From: Synechococcus sp. NOUM97013
Lineage (GTDB): Bacteria; Cyanobacteriota; Cyanobacteriia; PCC-6307; Cyanobiaceae
Reading direction: 5' to 3'
DNA: 64,000 bases
Assembly (NCBI RefSeq): GCF_014279815.1
Contig: NZ_CP047941.1
Coordinates: 992,001 to 1,056,000, forward strand
Shown: one piece after another, positions 34,173 through 44,645 of the stretch
Position numbering within the stretch: the stretch's first letter is position 1
Layout of the letters: each line of letters starts with the position of its first letter
Translations under genes and position numbers: made by a program
The notes under the pieces: model-generated
What the model was told of the DNA's origin: nothing
Seen by the model: only the letters and a program-made list of their open reading frames with translations
The model's database searches: none

Positions 34173-34793
34173 ATGTCTGTCCGCAATCGTTCATGGCTTG
34201 GGCTGTCCGCTCTTGCTGCGTTGGCATGCCTGACTCCGAGTGGAGTGCTGGCTGAGACGGTCGAGCGCGAACCCGACCCCATTCCCCCCCTGGCGGAACC
34301 GGTGACCGATGCGGAATCGATGGCCAGGGTTCCCAATGATCTGCGGCTCAGTGTGGGGTTGCAGCTGGTGCTGGATCGTCAGCACCGCCAACTGCTGGTG
34401 CTCAACGATGGTGTGTTGACGCGGAGGTTCCCCGCGGCTGTTGGCACGGTGGGTTGGGAAACCCCAGCGGGGCGTTTTCGGGTCATGCAGAAGGTGAAGG
34501 AGCCGGTCTGGACCCATCCAGTGAGCGGCCAGAAACGTGGTCCTGAGGATGCGACCAATCCTCTCGGCAGCCGTTGGATTGGCTTCTATCGCGATTGCAA
34601 GGGGCGTGAAGGTTGGGATGGCGAGCAGTACCTCGATATTGAGGGCTGCACGGTGGCTGGGTTCCACGGAACGCCCTACCGCTGGACGGTGGGACGAGCG
34701 GTCTCCCACGGTTGTGTGCGTCTTTACGAGGAAAACGTTCAGGAGATTTTTGAAATGGTGCGCGTTGGCACTCCCGTGACCGTCTTGCCGTAA
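34173..34793 (+). CDS. L,D-transpeptidase (YkuD) family protein
   Basis: The 206-residue exported protein has a signal peptide (about 1-27) and the YkuD catalytic signature HGTPYRWTVGRAVSHGCVRL, where the final Cys is the nucleophile. It should form 3-3 peptidoglycan cross-links or attach proteins to peptidoglycan. The frame is open from GTG 34155, but ATG 34173 gives the better signal peptide. It lies between menB and glgA. Confidence 0.88.
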   Translation: MSVRNRSWLGLSALAALACLTPSGVLAETVEREPDPIPPLAEPVTDAESMARVPNDLRLSVGLQLVLDRQHRQLLVLNDGVLTRRFPAAVGTVGWETPAGRFRVMQKVKEPVWTHPVSGQKRGPEDATNPLGSRWIGFYRDCKGREGWDGEQYLDIEGCTVAGFHGTPYRWTVGRAVSHGCVRLYEENVQEIFEMVRVGTPVTVLP

Positions 34794-34852
34794 TGCTTCT
34801 GATCCCAGGCGATTGCGCTTAAAGTCGCGCCGCCGAACGGGTTTGATCGTCC

Positions 34853-36415
34853 ATGCGTGTGCTGTTTGCCGCCGCCGAATGTGCACCGATGGTGAAGGTT
34901 GGCGGTATGGGCGATGTGGTCGGATCCCTGCCGCCGGCCTTGGCTGCGCTCGATCACGACGTGCGGCTGATCATGCCCGGCTACAGCAAGCTCTGGAGCC
35001 AGCTCGACATTCCGCCTGAGCCCATCTGGCGTGCTCAGACCATGGGCACTGAATTTGCGGTGTTCGAAACCCGGCACCCCACCAATGGTCTTCCGCTCTA
35101 TTTGGTGGGCCACCCTGTTTTCGATCCGGAGCGGATCTACGGCGGCGAAGACGAAGACTGGCGCTTCACCTTCTTTGCCAGTGCCGTTGCGGAATTCTCC
35201 TGGAACATGTGGAAGCCGCAGGTTCTGCACTGCCATGACTGGCACACCGGCATGATTCCAGTGTGGATGCATCAAGACCCTGAGATCAGCACGGTCTTCA
35301 CCATCCACAACCTCAAATACCAGGGCCCCTGGCGCTGGAAGCTGGACCGCATGACTTGGTGCCCCTGGTACATGCAGGGTGATCACACCATGGCCGCGGC
35401 ATTGCTTTACGCCGATCGCGTCAATGCGGTGTCCCCCACCTATGCCCAGGAGATCCGCACGTCTGAATACGGCGAAAAGCTTGAGGGATTGCTGAACTAC
35501 ATCTCCGGCAAGTTGCGCGGCATCCTCAACGGCATCGATCTGGAGGCCTGGAATCCAGCCACTGATAAGACCCTGCCTGCCAATTACGACGCTCAGGATC
35601 TGTCCGGCAAGGCCGTGTGCAAAAAGGTCTTGCAGGAGCGCATGGGCCTGGAGATGCGTGACGACGCCTTTGTGCTCGGCATGGTGAGCCGACTCGTCGA
35701 TCAGAAAGGTGTCGATCTGCTTCTGCAGGTCGCCGATCGACTGCTTGCCTACACCGATACCCAGATCGTGGTGCTTGGCACCGGTGATCGTGGGCTCGAG
35801 TCAGGGCTCTGGCAGCTCGCCTCCCGCCATCCTGGCCGAGTGTCGGTGTTCCTCACCTACGACGATGCCCTGTCGCGCTTGATCTACGCCGGTAGTGATG
35901 CGTTCCTGATGCCCAGTCGCTTCGAGCCCTGCGGGATCAGTCAGCTCAATGCGATGCGCTACGGCTGCGTTCCGGTCGTGCGCAAAGTCGGTGGTCTGGT
36001 CGACACCGTGCCGCCCCATGACCCGCGCAACCAGGTTGGTACAGGCTTCTGCTTCGACCGTTTCGAGCCGGTGGATTTCTATACCGCCCTCGTGCGTGCC
36101 TGGGAGGCTTACCGCCATCAGGAGAGTTGGATGCAGCTGCAACGTCGCGGCATGCTCCAGGACTACAGCTGGGATCGTTCAGCGCTGGAGTACGACCGCA
36201 TGTACCGGGATGTCTGCGGAATCAAGGAACCCGGACCGGACGCTGCTGAAGTGGAACAGTTCTCCCAGGGACAAGACGCAGACCCTTCGCGCAATGGAGC
36301 CCTGCCGCTTGAAGCCAGCAAGGATGCTCCCAAAGAGAAGGCTGCTCCCGAAGAGAGCTCTGAACGCAACAGCCGCAATCCCCTGGCGCGCCTCCTGCGT
36401 CAATCGAGAAAATGA
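34853..36415 (+). CDS. glgA: glycogen (ADP-glucose) synthase
   Basis: The 520-residue GT5 glycosyltransferase begins [20 protein letters not shown], with the ADP-glucose-binding KXGG motif as KVGG. C-terminal motifs include [12 protein letters not shown] and [18 protein letters not shown]. It extends alpha-1,4-glucan chains. A tail of about 45 residues rich in Pro, Glu and Ser follows the catalytic domain and looks disordered; this adds to the usual length of about 480. Confidence 0.95.
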   Translation: MRVLFAAAECAPMVKVGGMGDVVGSLPPALAALDHDVRLIMPGYSKLWSQLDIPPEPIWRAQTMGTEFAVFETRHPTNGLPLYLVGHPVFDPERIYGGEDEDWRFTFFASAVAEFSWNMWKPQVLHCHDWHTGMIPVWMHQDPEISTVFTIHNLKYQGPWRWKLDRMTWCPWYMQGDHTMAAALLYADRVNAVSPTYAQEIRTSEYGEKLEGLLNYISGKLRGILNGIDLEAWNPATDKTLPANYDAQDLSGKAVCKKVLQERMGLEMRDDAFVLGMVSRLVDQKGVDLLLQVADRLLAYTDTQIVVLGTGDRGLESGLWQLASRHPGRVSVFLTYDDALSRLIYAGSDAFLMPSRFEPCGISQLNAMRYGCVPVVRKVGGLVDTVPPHDPRNQVGTGFCFDRFEPVDFYTALVRAWEAYRHQESWMQLQRRGMLQDYSWDRSALEYDRMYRDVCGIKEPGPDAAEVEQFSQGQDADPSRNGALPLEASKDAPKEKAAPEESSERNSRNPLARLLRQSRK

Positions 36416-36476
36416 GACCTGACCCCTGTCGTCTCACGCTGTCCTCGGGCAACGTGGGACGAGCAGAGCTTTCCCA

Positions 36477-37262
36477 GTGATGCCGGATCCGTCCTCGTCT
36501 GACGAGCGCTCTCTACCGGTGCCTTACCAGAGTCCCTGGGAGGCACTGCGGGAGGACATTCCGGCAGCTGTTGCTGACCTGCGCTTGCGTCTACAAGAGC
36601 TCTGGCGCCGCAACCGAGAGGGGGATTTGTCCACCCCGGGGTTTTGGCCCACGGATCTGGCTCCGCTGTTCTGGCCGGTGGTGCTCGCTTTGACGCTGAT
36701 CGTTGCGGCCTTGGGCGTGATCCAGCTGACACTGGCCTTGCAGGCCACTGACGACACACCGGCACCGGGCATCGAGACGATTCGCACCACACCGCTCCCT
36801 GAGGCTCGCACCCTCCGGGCAGACCCTGAACCAGCTTTGGAGGCACCCCAGCTCCCTGGGCAACCCATGGCGAAGGAGCTGGATCCACCGTCGCTGAGGA
36901 CTGAGCAGGCTCCTGCCGAGCCTGAATCCCCCGAACCGCAGCCATCGCCACCACCGACTCTTCAGGTGGACCCGTTGCTCAGCCTGCTGGCTCAGGCTGA
37001 TGCGGATGTCTCAGTCCCTGAGGGGTTGTTGCTTGCGGCACGCCCCTTGCCTGAGCGCAACGCTGCCGTGTTGGTGCTGGATGCAGTGTTGTGGGAGGGC
37101 CTGTCCGCGGCCTCACGCCGAAGCTCTGCAGAGATGTGGTGGGACATGCTCGACGATCAGGGCTACGACGACATCTCCCTGGAAGATGCGGATCACCGTT
37201 TACTGGCGCGGCCAGCTCGCGTCGGTGGGGGCATGATCATGTTCGATCCGCCGCAATTGTGA
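36477..37262 (+). CDS. unknown Pro-rich membrane protein
   Basis: The 261-residue protein has a cytoplasmic N-terminus, one membrane helix (about residues 63-85, LFWPVVLALTLIVAALGVI), a long Pro/Glu-rich linker (about 95-165) and a C-terminal helical domain of about 90 residues. It overlaps murF by one base, so a cell-envelope role is possible. ATG 36480 is an alternative start. No family is recognised. Confidence 0.7.
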   Translation: MMPDPSSSDERSLPVPYQSPWEALREDIPAAVADLRLRLQELWRRNREGDLSTPGFWPTDLAPLFWPVVLALTLIVAALGVIQLTLALQATDDTPAPGIETIRTTPLPEARTLRADPEPALEAPQLPGQPMAKELDPPSLRTEQAPAEPESPEPQPSPPPTLQVDPLLSLLAQADADVSVPEGLLLAARPLPERNAAVLVLDAVLWEGLSAASRRSSAEMWWDMLDDQGYDDISLEDADHRLLARPARVGGGMIMFDPPQL

Positions 37263-38668
37263 TGACGCTGCAGCTTGCCCAGCTCGCAGAGCTCTGGGGG
37301 CCGCCGGTGCTCAAAAACGGTCAGCATCCAGACCTGTCGGTAGCGGTGGGTCCGGTCTGTACGGACAGTCGTGAACTCCAGGCTGGAGCTCTGTTCATTC
37401 CGCTTCGGGGTGAACGGTTCGATGGTCATACGTTTCTGGAGCGCGCATCAGAGCTGGGTGCCCAGGCCGCCCTGGTGGCAAGCGACTGGGATCAGCCTCT
37501 GCCGGATGGATTGCTGCACTGGCGAGTCGAAAACACCCTCTGGGCTTATCAGCAACTGGCCACCTTGCATCGACGTCAGCTGGCTGCAAGGGTTGTGGCG
37601 GTGACGGGCTCAGCGGGCAAGACCACCACGCGAGAGCTGATTCGTGCTGCATTGCGCCCCCTGGGCGAAGTGCAGGCCAGCATCAGCAACAACAACAACG
37701 ATGTTGGTGTGCCCCTCACCTTGATGGGTGCTGAGCCTCACCATCGAGCGGTGGTGGTGGAGATGGGCATGCGCGGCCTCGGTGAGATTGAGCGGTTGTC
37801 GCGTTGCGCCGAACCCGACATTGCTGTGATCACGAACATCGGCACGGCCCACATCGGTCGCCTTGGCAGCAGGGCTGCCATTGCCACAGCCAAGTGCGAG
37901 ATCACGTCTGCTCTGGCAACTCGTGGGGTTGTGGTGATTCCAGCAGGCGATGCGCTTCTTGAGGATGCCTTGGCGCGTTGCTGGACAGGTCGCATCGTGC
38001 GTGTGGCCTTGGAGGGCGACAGACCACTGGATGGACCTGATGTGGTGGGGCTTGAGGCCAGCGCCTTACCCGCCGCCGATTGGGTCGGTGTTCACGATCC
38101 AACCGCGGGGGTGCTCGTTGTGGATGGTGTGTGCGTGAGCTGTCCTCTGGACGGTCGGCACAACGCCCGCAATCTGATGCTGGCGCTCGCGGTTGCAGCT
38201 GAATTGGGTGTGCCGCTGACGGAGCTTCAATCCATTGCGGTGGAGGTGCCGGGTGGACGCAACCGCCGTCTCAGCGTCGGCAGCCTCAAGGTGTTGGATG
38301 AGACCTACAACGCCTCTCCTGAGGCAGTGTTGGCGGCGCTGGAGCTGCTGGCGCAGCAGCCCGGTCGCCGTTTTGCTGTGCTTGGCACGATGCTTGAACT
38401 TGGCGACAGCAGTGTTGCGCTTCACCGGGCTGTGGTGGAGAGGGCCGTTGCGCTCAATCTGGATGGACTGGTGGCTGTGGCATCGGGGGCTGAGGGTGCT
38501 GCCATGGAGGTCGCTGCTGCGTCGCTGGGCTGCTTTGAGCGTGTGGATGCTCCTGAACAGGCGGCTGACCCACTGCGACGCTGGTTGCGCCCCCACGACA
38601 CCGTGCTGCTCAAGGCCAGCCGAGGTGTGGCATTGGAGCGTTTGATGCCTTTATTGCCATCGCTTTAA
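37262..38668 (+). CDS. murF: UDP-MurNAc-tripeptide D-Ala-D-Ala ligase
   Basis: The 468-residue Mur ligase has the ATP loop VTGSAGKTTTRELI, NNNNDVGVPLTLM, AVVVEMGMRGLGEI and DETYNASPEAVLAAL. It adds D-Ala-D-Ala to the peptidoglycan precursor. The ATG at 37262 overlaps the preceding stop by one base. The frame upstream is open to 37091 but only as a shadow of the previous gene. Confidence 0.95.
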   Translation: MTLQLAQLAELWGPPVLKNGQHPDLSVAVGPVCTDSRELQAGALFIPLRGERFDGHTFLERASELGAQAALVASDWDQPLPDGLLHWRVENTLWAYQQLATLHRRQLAARVVAVTGSAGKTTTRELIRAALRPLGEVQASISNNNNDVGVPLTLMGAEPHHRAVVVEMGMRGLGEIERLSRCAEPDIAVITNIGTAHIGRLGSRAAIATAKCEITSALATRGVVVIPAGDALLEDALARCWTGRIVRVALEGDRPLDGPDVVGLEASALPAADWVGVHDPTAGVLVVDGVCVSCPLDGRHNARNLMLALAVAAELGVPLTELQSIAVEVPGGRNRRLSVGSLKVLDETYNASPEAVLAALELLAQQPGRRFAVLGTMLELGDSSVALHRAVVERAVALNLDGLVAVASGAEGAAMEVAAASLGCFERVDAPEQAADPLRRWLRPHDTVLLKASRGVALERLMPLLPSL

Positions 38669-38677
38669 GGCGCGCCG

Positions 38678-38872
38678 TCACGCCGTCATCCGCGCGGTCT
38701 GATCGTCCTCGCAGCGGATCAGATCGATGGCGTTTGGATGAGTTTTGATGAAGGGAATGCCCTCCATGGCCAGCACCCTGGCCTCAAATGCATCGCCTGC
38801 ATAGAGACATTCTTCCACTCGCTGACTGCCGGCATCGCGATAGCGCACCGTGTAGCGCTTCTTGTTCGGCAT
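38678..38872 (-). CDS. small conserved cyanobacterial protein
   Basis: The 64-residue soluble protein starts MPNKKRYTVRYRDAGSQRVE and looks like a compact beta-alpha-beta domain (VEECLYAGDAFEARVLAMEG). It converges on murF with a 9-base gap. The pattern is typical of small conserved proteins of picocyanobacteria. Function is unknown. Confidence 0.6.
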   Translation of the reverse strand: MPNKKRYTVRYRDAGSQRVEECLYAGDAFEARVLAMEGIPFIKTHPNAIDLIRCEDDQTARMTA

Positions 38873-38972
38873 GGCTCTGCAGACTGAATGCACCCAAGCT
38901 CCCGCAGTTTCAACGTCTGACCATCAGAGGTGTCTGAAGAGAATCCGTGGATTGAACGGCACCGCTTTTCCT

Positions 38973-40520
38973 CTACAGCGGCAGGTCGATGGTGTCCATC
39001 GCGTGTTGGGTCCATTCCTGGTCTTGACGACTCGAAACCAGCGGCGTCAAACGGATCTTCAGCGGACGACCGGAGCTGATGTCGACGCGTAGCGCGCTGT
39101 AGGCCGCCCCGCCGCCGCTCTCAGCCTGTGGCCAGCCACGGCCGATATAGAGCTCGCTGCGGGCCATCAGCTTCTGCTCACCTTGAGACTCGCTTTCTTT
39201 GATCTCAGGACCTTCCTTTCTTTGGTTGCGCAGGCTGTAACCGCTGCCACCGCAGACCACCCAGTTGGTGTGGGCATCACCGTGCCCGGTGTCGTGGGTG
39301 CGCAGCACCTCCAGGCAATGGGCATGGCCGCTCAGCACAAGATCAACGATGCGCGACTTTTCTCCCTCGCCCTCCAGTTGGGTTTGCACGTCATCGAGTA
39401 CAGCTCGCAATCGATGGCGAACCGCCAACGTGTCGGCTTGAGACCACTTGGTTCGCTCCGTCACGTAGGGCGGGTGATGCAGCGTCAGGATTCGTCCGCG
39501 TGCCTGGGAGTCTCGGTGCGACGCGATCAGCCCGTCACGCAACCAATTGAGTTGTTGGCTGTCGACCGGTTGCGATGGTTGCAAGCGTCGCTGCAGATCC
39601 AGCTGTTCTTCCTGAAGTGTTTCCAGGTCTTCGAGCAAGCCATCACGCTCAGTTTCGTTCTGACTTGCATTGGAGAGGGCTTTCAGGCAGCGCAGCTGCT
39701 CGGTCTCGAGTGATTTCAGCCGCTGTTGCAGCAACCAACGATCGCCCGCCGACGTCACCGGAGCAATCAGGGTGTTGGAGTCGAGGGCAAACACGTCGAC
39801 ACCGGCGTGGCGAAACCGGTAGTAGCGGTTCGGAAGACGGGTATGGAGATTCGGTTGATAGCGCAGGCAGCGCTGACCATCCCATTCGGCGGTGTAGTGG
39901 TGGTCGAGATGGGCTTCCAGCTGATTGGCCGGTATGTCCGACAACACATCCAGAAAGGCTTGGGCAAAGGCCCCGCCTTGATCGGACCCTTGCCAGCCGG
40001 TGTCCACGTCATGAAGCCATTGAAGACGGGAACGCAACGGCAGAGTGATCGCTGCTACGGCCGAGATCAGAGGATGTAGGTCGTAGTAGTCGTGATTGCC
40101 CAGCACTGGCAGAAATGGCTGGTTGAACAGCAGGCCCTGTGGGCTGAGTTGCTGCCATTGCTCGCCATGGCTGAGCCATTCGCGATAGGGCCGCAGGAAG
40201 TTGTTGCGGTACTGAGCGGCAGCACCGACGAGGTAGACGACGTCTCCGGTGTGGAGCAGAAAGGCCGCGGCGCTTTTGTGCTCGAGCAGGCGTTCGGCCA
40301 CGTGCCGCGGTGGACTGTGGCGTCGATGGCGGCCGGTGCCGCTGTCGCCCAGCACCAGAAAATGAAAGCCCCCCTCATCGAGGGTTCCTGCATTGGTCGA
40401 GTCCAGCACCAAGCGCGTCTGGTCGATGTTGCGGGATTGAATCGCAGGATGCCCCTGTCGGATGCGAGTCGCCATCCGCGCCATCTTGCGTGTGATTGGT
40501 GGATCGGAAGCGAGGTTCAA
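38973..40520 (-). CDS. calcineurin-like metallophosphoesterase
   Basis: The 515-residue protein has the complete metal-site order: LGDSGTG, HTGDVVYLVG, LGNHDYYD, LHHPPY and SGHAHCLEV, with a helical insertion of about 70 residues (about 275-345) between the third and fourth blocks. No signal peptide is seen. TTG 40520 overlaps the stop of the lipid kinase gene by 4 bases, giving coupling; ATG 40484 is an alternative. Substrate unknown. Confidence 0.82.
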   Translation of the reverse strand: MNLASDPPITRKMARMATRIRQGHPAIQSRNIDQTRLVLDSTNAGTLDEGGFHFLVLGDSGTGRHRRHSPPRHVAERLLEHKSAAAFLLHTGDVVYLVGAAAQYRNNFLRPYREWLSHGEQWQQLSPQGLLFNQPFLPVLGNHDYYDLHPLISAVAAITLPLRSRLQWLHDVDTGWQGSDQGGAFAQAFLDVLSDIPANQLEAHLDHHYTAEWDGQRCLRYQPNLHTRLPNRYYRFRHAGVDVFALDSNTLIAPVTSAGDRWLLQQRLKSLETEQLRCLKALSNASQNETERDGLLEDLETLQEEQLDLQRRLQPSQPVDSQQLNWLRDGLIASHRDSQARGRILTLHHPPYVTERTKWSQADTLAVRHRLRAVLDDVQTQLEGEGEKSRIVDLVLSGHAHCLEVLRTHDTGHGDAHTNWVVCGGSGYSLRNQRKEGPEIKESESQGEQKLMARSELYIGRGWPQAESGGGAAYSALRVDISSGRPLKIRLTPLVSSRQDQEWTQHAMDTIDLPL

Positions 40521-41824
40521 GGGGTCAGGCGAATCGGCGCGACGACGGTTAGCGCACCCTGGATCACCGACACCTCCAGGTGTTCCGTTTCCGTGATCTC
40601 TCCATCCACCACCATGGTTTGTGCGGTTGGCAGCTTGATGCTCAGCTGCGGTGTCCGCAGACAGAGGATGTCGGCATTGTTGGCGCTGTTCTTGAGCATG
40701 GCGGAGCGAGCCAGGCTGGAAAGCATCGAGAGGCCACCCATGCGACCGCGTGGTGAGGCGATGATCACTTCCAGCTGACCATCGTCGGGAATCACCTGCC
40801 CGAAGCCCTGTGCCATTACTGATGTGGCCGGTGCGGCATTGGCCACGGTGATGGCACTGGCGTGCACGTTCATCGCTTCGCCGTCGATGACGACATGGGC
40901 ATCAAAGGGCTGCTGGGCCATCAGCTGCCTGGCACCGGAAAAGATGTAAGCCATCGGACCCAAGACATTCTTCAGTTCACGACTGGCCTTATTCACCATC
41001 CCTGCTTCAAAGCCAATGCCGGCCAGCAGGATCATGGGTGTGTCATTGCAGAGCGCCACATCCACTTGACGGGTGTTGCCCAGCAGAAGGTTCGTGCAGG
41101 CTGCTTTCAGTCCTGTGGGGATCCCTAGCGCGACCGAGAAGGCATTGGCTGTTCCGCGCGGAATGATGCCCAGGGGAATGCCGGTGCCCTGCAAGGCGCT
41201 GGCCACAGCACCAACGGTGCCGTCTCCACCTGAGGCAATAAGAATCGACTCGCCGCCCCCATCACGTTCGAAGGCTCGGATTTCCTCGATTAGTTGACGG
41301 GCCTGTTCTCCCGGATCCAGCTCCGGTTTGGTCATCCATACCTGCAGCATGATCTGGGGTTCCAGATGGCTGCGGATCTCTGCGAGTTCACTGACGGGGT
41401 CCCCTTGTCCCGAAATCGGATTGAAGATCAGATAGCCCCGCCGTGTTCCCTTGATGCCGCGCACCAGTGCCGAAGCGCTGGCCGGATTGAGAGCGATCGG
41501 CAGATTGCTCAGCAGTGCAGCGCGCAGCAGGGGTGCCGTTAAGACATCACCCGCTCGATCACCGCTGGGCGCCGGGAAATGAATCAGTCCGCTGACGTCG
41601 CCTTCGAGAATCGTTGAGGCCAGCTCGATGTCGCCACCCTCAACGATGGCTCGGGATGGGGTGACCTTGAGTTGTCCGAGCTCCCCATAGCTGTTCAGCT
41701 TGCTCAGAACATCCGAGGCGATCCTCAGTTCAAACCCTTTGAGCAGCTCTCGGTTGTTGCCGATCCAGGTTCGAAGTGCCGGGGCAACGCTGAGGTCGGC
41801 ATTCAGAACGAGGTTGGACGGCAT
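40517..41824 (-). CDS. MGS-like domain fused to YegS-type lipid kinase
   Basis: The 435-residue protein has an N-terminal domain of about 125 residues resembling methylglyoxal synthase (LRTWIGNNRELLKGFELRIA and GLIHFPAPSGD). A diacylglycerol kinase catalytic domain follows, with IFNPISGQGDP, ASGGDGTVGAV and IPRGTANAFSVALGIP. The kinase should phosphorylate a lipid. The N-terminal domain may sense phosphate or a metabolite rather than be catalytic. It sits between glmU and a phosphoesterase. ATG 41824 is chosen; the frame extends to 41869. Confidence 0.82.
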   Translation of the reverse strand: MPSNLVLNADLSVAPALRTWIGNNRELLKGFELRIASDVLSKLNSYGELGQLKVTPSRAIVEGGDIELASTILEGDVSGLIHFPAPSGDRAGDVLTAPLLRAALLSNLPIALNPASASALVRGIKGTRRGYLIFNPISGQGDPVSELAEIRSHLEPQIMLQVWMTKPELDPGEQARQLIEEIRAFERDGGGESILIASGGDGTVGAVASALQGTGIPLGIIPRGTANAFSVALGIPTGLKAACTNLLLGNTRQVDVALCNDTPMILLAGIGFEAGMVNKASRELKNVLGPMAYIFSGARQLMAQQPFDAHVVIDGEAMNVHASAITVANAAPATSVMAQGFGQVIPDDGQLEVIIASPRGRMGGLSMLSSLARSAMLKNSANNADILCLRTPQLSIKLPTAQTMVVDGEITETEHLEVSVIQGALTVVAPIRLTP

Positions 41825-41849
41825 GGTTGTTCGGCGCTGACAACAGTCG

Positions 41850-43214
41850 TCAGGAGCCGGATGGCGCACTGCGCGAATTCCAGCCTTCTCTCACGTTCTG
41901 GCGGGCGCGACCGATGGCGAGAGATCCATCACTGACATCCTTGGTGATAGTGGATCCTGCAGCGATCGTCACCTCCTGCCCGATGCTGACGGGGGCGACA
42001 AGGACGGAATTGGCGCCTGTCTTGCTGCGCGCGCCGATCACCGTGCGGTGCTTGTTCACACCGTCGTAATTGGCGGTAATGGTGCCGGCACCCACATTGA
42101 CGTGTTCACCCAGCTCGGCATCGCCGATGTAGCTGAGGTGATTCACTTTGCTGCCAGCAGCGATCGTGCTCTTCTTCACTTCAACGAAGTTGCCGATCTT
42201 GCAGTCGTCGCCGATGTTGGCGGCAGGGCGGAGATGAGCAAACGGGCCGATCGCCACCTGGTGACCGACGCACGCCTGCTGAATCACGGAGTGCAGCACG
42301 GTGACGCCATCACCGATGTCAGCGTCTTGAATCAAACTGCCGGGTCCAAGCCTGCAGTTGTTGCCCACATTGCAGACTCCTCGCAGATGAGTCTGTGGCT
42401 CGATCACCACATCACGACCGAAGCGGCAGTCTTCACTCAGCGTGCAGCTGCCTGGATCCACGAAGGTGACACCTTCATCCATCCAGTGGTCTCGAAGCCG
42501 TTGCTGAAGGAGTGCCTCGCACTGCGCCAGTTGGCGTCGGTTATTGATGCCGTTCACTTCATCAGCATCGGCCACTTCCACATGCATGGCCCGTTCGAGC
42601 ATGGCCACAGTGTCGGTGAGATAAAGCTCTCCCTGGTCGTTGTCGGTGCTCAGTTGCGGTAAGACTGCGGCGAGGCGCTCCCAGTTGAAGCAGTAGATGC
42701 CTGCATTAGTGAGGTTGTTGTTGCGTTGCTGCTCACTGCAGTCGCGATGCTCAACGATGGCGCTGACGCAGCCTTCGCCATCCACAAACACACGGCCATA
42801 TCCCGTTGGATCGTCCAGCCGGGCGGTTAACAAGGTGACGTCCGCGCCGCTGCTGCGATGGGTGCTGACGAGCTGATCGATGGTTTCGGCCCTTAACAGC
42901 GGCACATCCCCATTCAGCACCAGTAATTCGCCAGAAAATCCCTCCAGAGGATGCATCAACTGCTGAACAGCATGTCCGGTGCCGTTTTGCGGTTGCTGCA
43001 ACACGAATTCGAGTCCTTCAACGTGGCTCAGCTGCTGTTCGACCCGCTCGGCCTGGTGGCCCACGATCAAGACCCGACGCTCTGGCTCAAGGTTGCGGGC
43101 GCTCGCCAGGACGCGTTCTACGAGGGTGGCCCCTGCCAAGGGCTGCAGCACCTTGGGGAGGGCGCTTTTCATGCGCGTGCCTTTTCCTGCGGCCAGAACG
43201 GCGACGGCGAGCAT
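41850..43214 (-). CDS. glmU: bifunctional GlcNAc-1-P uridyltransferase/acetyltransferase
   Basis: The 454-residue protein has the uridyltransferase signature [20 protein letters not shown], then a left-handed beta-helix with hexapeptide repeats ([39 protein letters not shown]). It makes UDP-GlcNAc for peptidoglycan and lipopolysaccharide. ATG 43214 follows GTG 43220 by two codons and fits family N-termini better. Confidence 0.95.
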   Translation of the reverse strand: MLAVAVLAAGKGTRMKSALPKVLQPLAGATLVERVLASARNLEPERRVLIVGHQAERVEQQLSHVEGLEFVLQQPQNGTGHAVQQLMHPLEGFSGELLVLNGDVPLLRAETIDQLVSTHRSSGADVTLLTARLDDPTGYGRVFVDGEGCVSAIVEHRDCSEQQRNNNLTNAGIYCFNWERLAAVLPQLSTDNDQGELYLTDTVAMLERAMHVEVADADEVNGINNRRQLAQCEALLQQRLRDHWMDEGVTFVDPGSCTLSEDCRFGRDVVIEPQTHLRGVCNVGNNCRLGPGSLIQDADIGDGVTVLHSVIQQACVGHQVAIGPFAHLRPAANIGDDCKIGNFVEVKKSTIAAGSKVNHLSYIGDAELGEHVNVGAGTITANYDGVNKHRTVIGARSKTGANSVLVAPVSIGQEVTIAAGSTITKDVSDGSLAIGRARQNVREGWNSRSAPSGS

Positions 43215-43287
43215 GAACACACAAGCGGAACGGCCGGAATCTACCGGGACTTGCTGACGCAGCCCAGAACTGCATGTGATCTCTTGT

Positions 43288-43500
43288 TCAGTGACCGAGG
43301 AGGGTGCAACTGGGTTGCCGGATCAAGGCATGGGCCCGCTGCCTAGTGCAGTCCATCGGTTGCAGCACCGTGCTGAGGCGTTCACCGTCGCGCCGCAGTG
43401 CTTCGAGGACGAGGAGGCTTCCGCAACACACGATCTGAAAGGTCCAGGCATCAAAGCCAGAGAGCGTGAATGTCATGGCTGAAATGTCCAGCACCTTCAC
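43288..43500 (-). CDS. small hypothetical protein upstream of glmU
   Basis: From GTG 43500, preceded by GGGGGAG at good spacing, the frame encodes 70 residues. One amphipathic or hydrophobic segment ([19 protein letters not shown]) is followed by a basic, Cys-containing tail. It lies upstream of glmU in the same orientation (74 bases). The strong ribosome binding site supports it. Family unknown. Confidence 0.55.
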   Translation of the reverse strand: MKVLDISAMTFTLSGFDAWTFQIVCCGSLLVLEALRRDGERLSTVLQPMDCTRQRAHALIRQPSCTLLGH

Positions 43501-43581
43501 CAGCGTGCTCCCCCACCGCTCCAATGCATGTGACCATCTGAACCTTTCTGGCTGATTCCTCGCCCAACTCAGCTGACAGTT

Positions 43582-43773
43582 GTGTTTTTGCTTTCTGCCT
43601 TGACCATTGTCCCGGTGAATGGACTGCTGAGCTGCGCACTTCCTGCTGATTGGCCCGAGCATGGTGCGCTTGATTGTGGATTGGAGTCTGACCAGTCATG
43701 CGATGACTTGGATCAGGATGGAGGCTGGGGGTTGATCGATGCCCGTGAGTATGTGTTTGCTCAATCATGTTGA
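43582..43773 (+). CDS. possible small secreted Cys-containing protein
   Basis: From GTG 43582 the 63-residue frame has a hydrophobic N-terminus (FLLSALTIVPVNGLLSC) and an acidic, Cys-bearing remainder (LDCGLESDQSCDDLDQDGG). The signal lacks basic residues and the ribosome binding site is weak. It could be a small secreted protein or a chance frame. Confidence 0.35.
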   Translation: MFLLSALTIVPVNGLLSCALPADWPEHGALDCGLESDQSCDDLDQDGGWGLIDAREYVFAQSC

Positions 43774-43880
43774 ATAGCCCACCTCAGGGACTATTCGTTT
43801 TCCATCTGGCATCGGCCTGATGTGTGCTGGCATCAGGCGATCCGTGCAGACAAGATGAATCCGGATAGCGTCGATTCGTC

Positions 43881-44645
43881 GTGAGCTCATTTCGAGAGAA
43901 ACTTTTCCAAGCGTTGTATGGCGAGGAGGACAAGCGCAAAGCAACAGTGACTGTGCAGGTCCTGGGATTGCTGATCGGCTTCTCGATTGTTCTGGCGATT
44001 GTTGCGACTGAGCCCGTCGTTCGATCCTCACAGGGTGATCTGCTCGTCAACCTCGACATTGCAGTTGCAGTTATTTTCCTGATCGAATATTTCTCCAGGA
44101 TGTGGGTTGCACCTTTGAAGAAAGGTGCAAGACGAGGCCTTCGTGGTGCTTGCGACTTTGCGCTGACGCCTTTAGCAATCCTGGATCTGATTGCCATTGC
44201 TCCAACCATCCTCGGTTTTATTACGCCTGAACTGTATTTACTCAGGATCGTTCGTTTGGTCAGAATCGGTCGTGTGGGTCGTTCAAAACGTTTTCGTCAA
44301 AGCATTAAGTACTTCAATCGGGCGATTGCCGCGAAGAAAGAAGCATTACTCATCTCCGCTGTGTATTCAGGTATTGTCATCACTATCAGCAGTATTTTGA
44401 TGTTCCTGGCAGAAGGAAGCATCCAGAATGAGCAGTTCGGCTCTATCCCTCGTTGTCTCTGGTGGTCGATTATCACTGTTACTACCGTTGGCTATGGCGA
44501 TACTTATCCTGTTACCGCATTAGGGAAAATCATTGCATCCTTGACAGCGATTTGCGGAATCGCTGTTATTGCAATTCCCATTGGAATTATTTCCGCAGGC
44601 TTTACGGAATCACTTGGTTCGGAGACGTGCAATGAAGAGGTATGA
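43881..44645 (+). CDS. voltage-gated potassium channel-type protein
   Basis: The 254-residue protein has six hydrophobic segments. The fourth carries regularly spaced Arg (LLRIVRLVRIGRVGR) like an S4 voltage sensor. The pore has SIITVTTVGYGDTYPVT with the K-selective TVGYGD filter. It belongs to the six-TM ion_trans family and should conduct potassium at the plasma membrane. GTG 43881 is chosen. It marks the start of an AT-richer accessory region. Confidence 0.88.
   Translation: MSSFREKLFQALYGEEDKRKATVTVQVLGLLIGFSIVLAIVATEPVVRSSQGDLLVNLDIAVAVIFLIEYFSRMWVAPLKKGARRGLRGACDFALTPLAILDLIAIAPTILGFITPELYLLRIVRLVRIGRVGRSKRFRQSIKYFNRAIAAKKEALLISAVYSGIVITISSILMFLAEGSIQNEQFGSIPRCLWWSIITVTTVGYGDTYPVTALGKIIASLTAICGIAVIAIPIGIISAGFTESLGSETCNEEV

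Noticed and set aside
37091-37261. Longer murF start
   Set aside because: The extra segment is a shadow of the preceding gene; ATG 37262 matches the family N-terminus.
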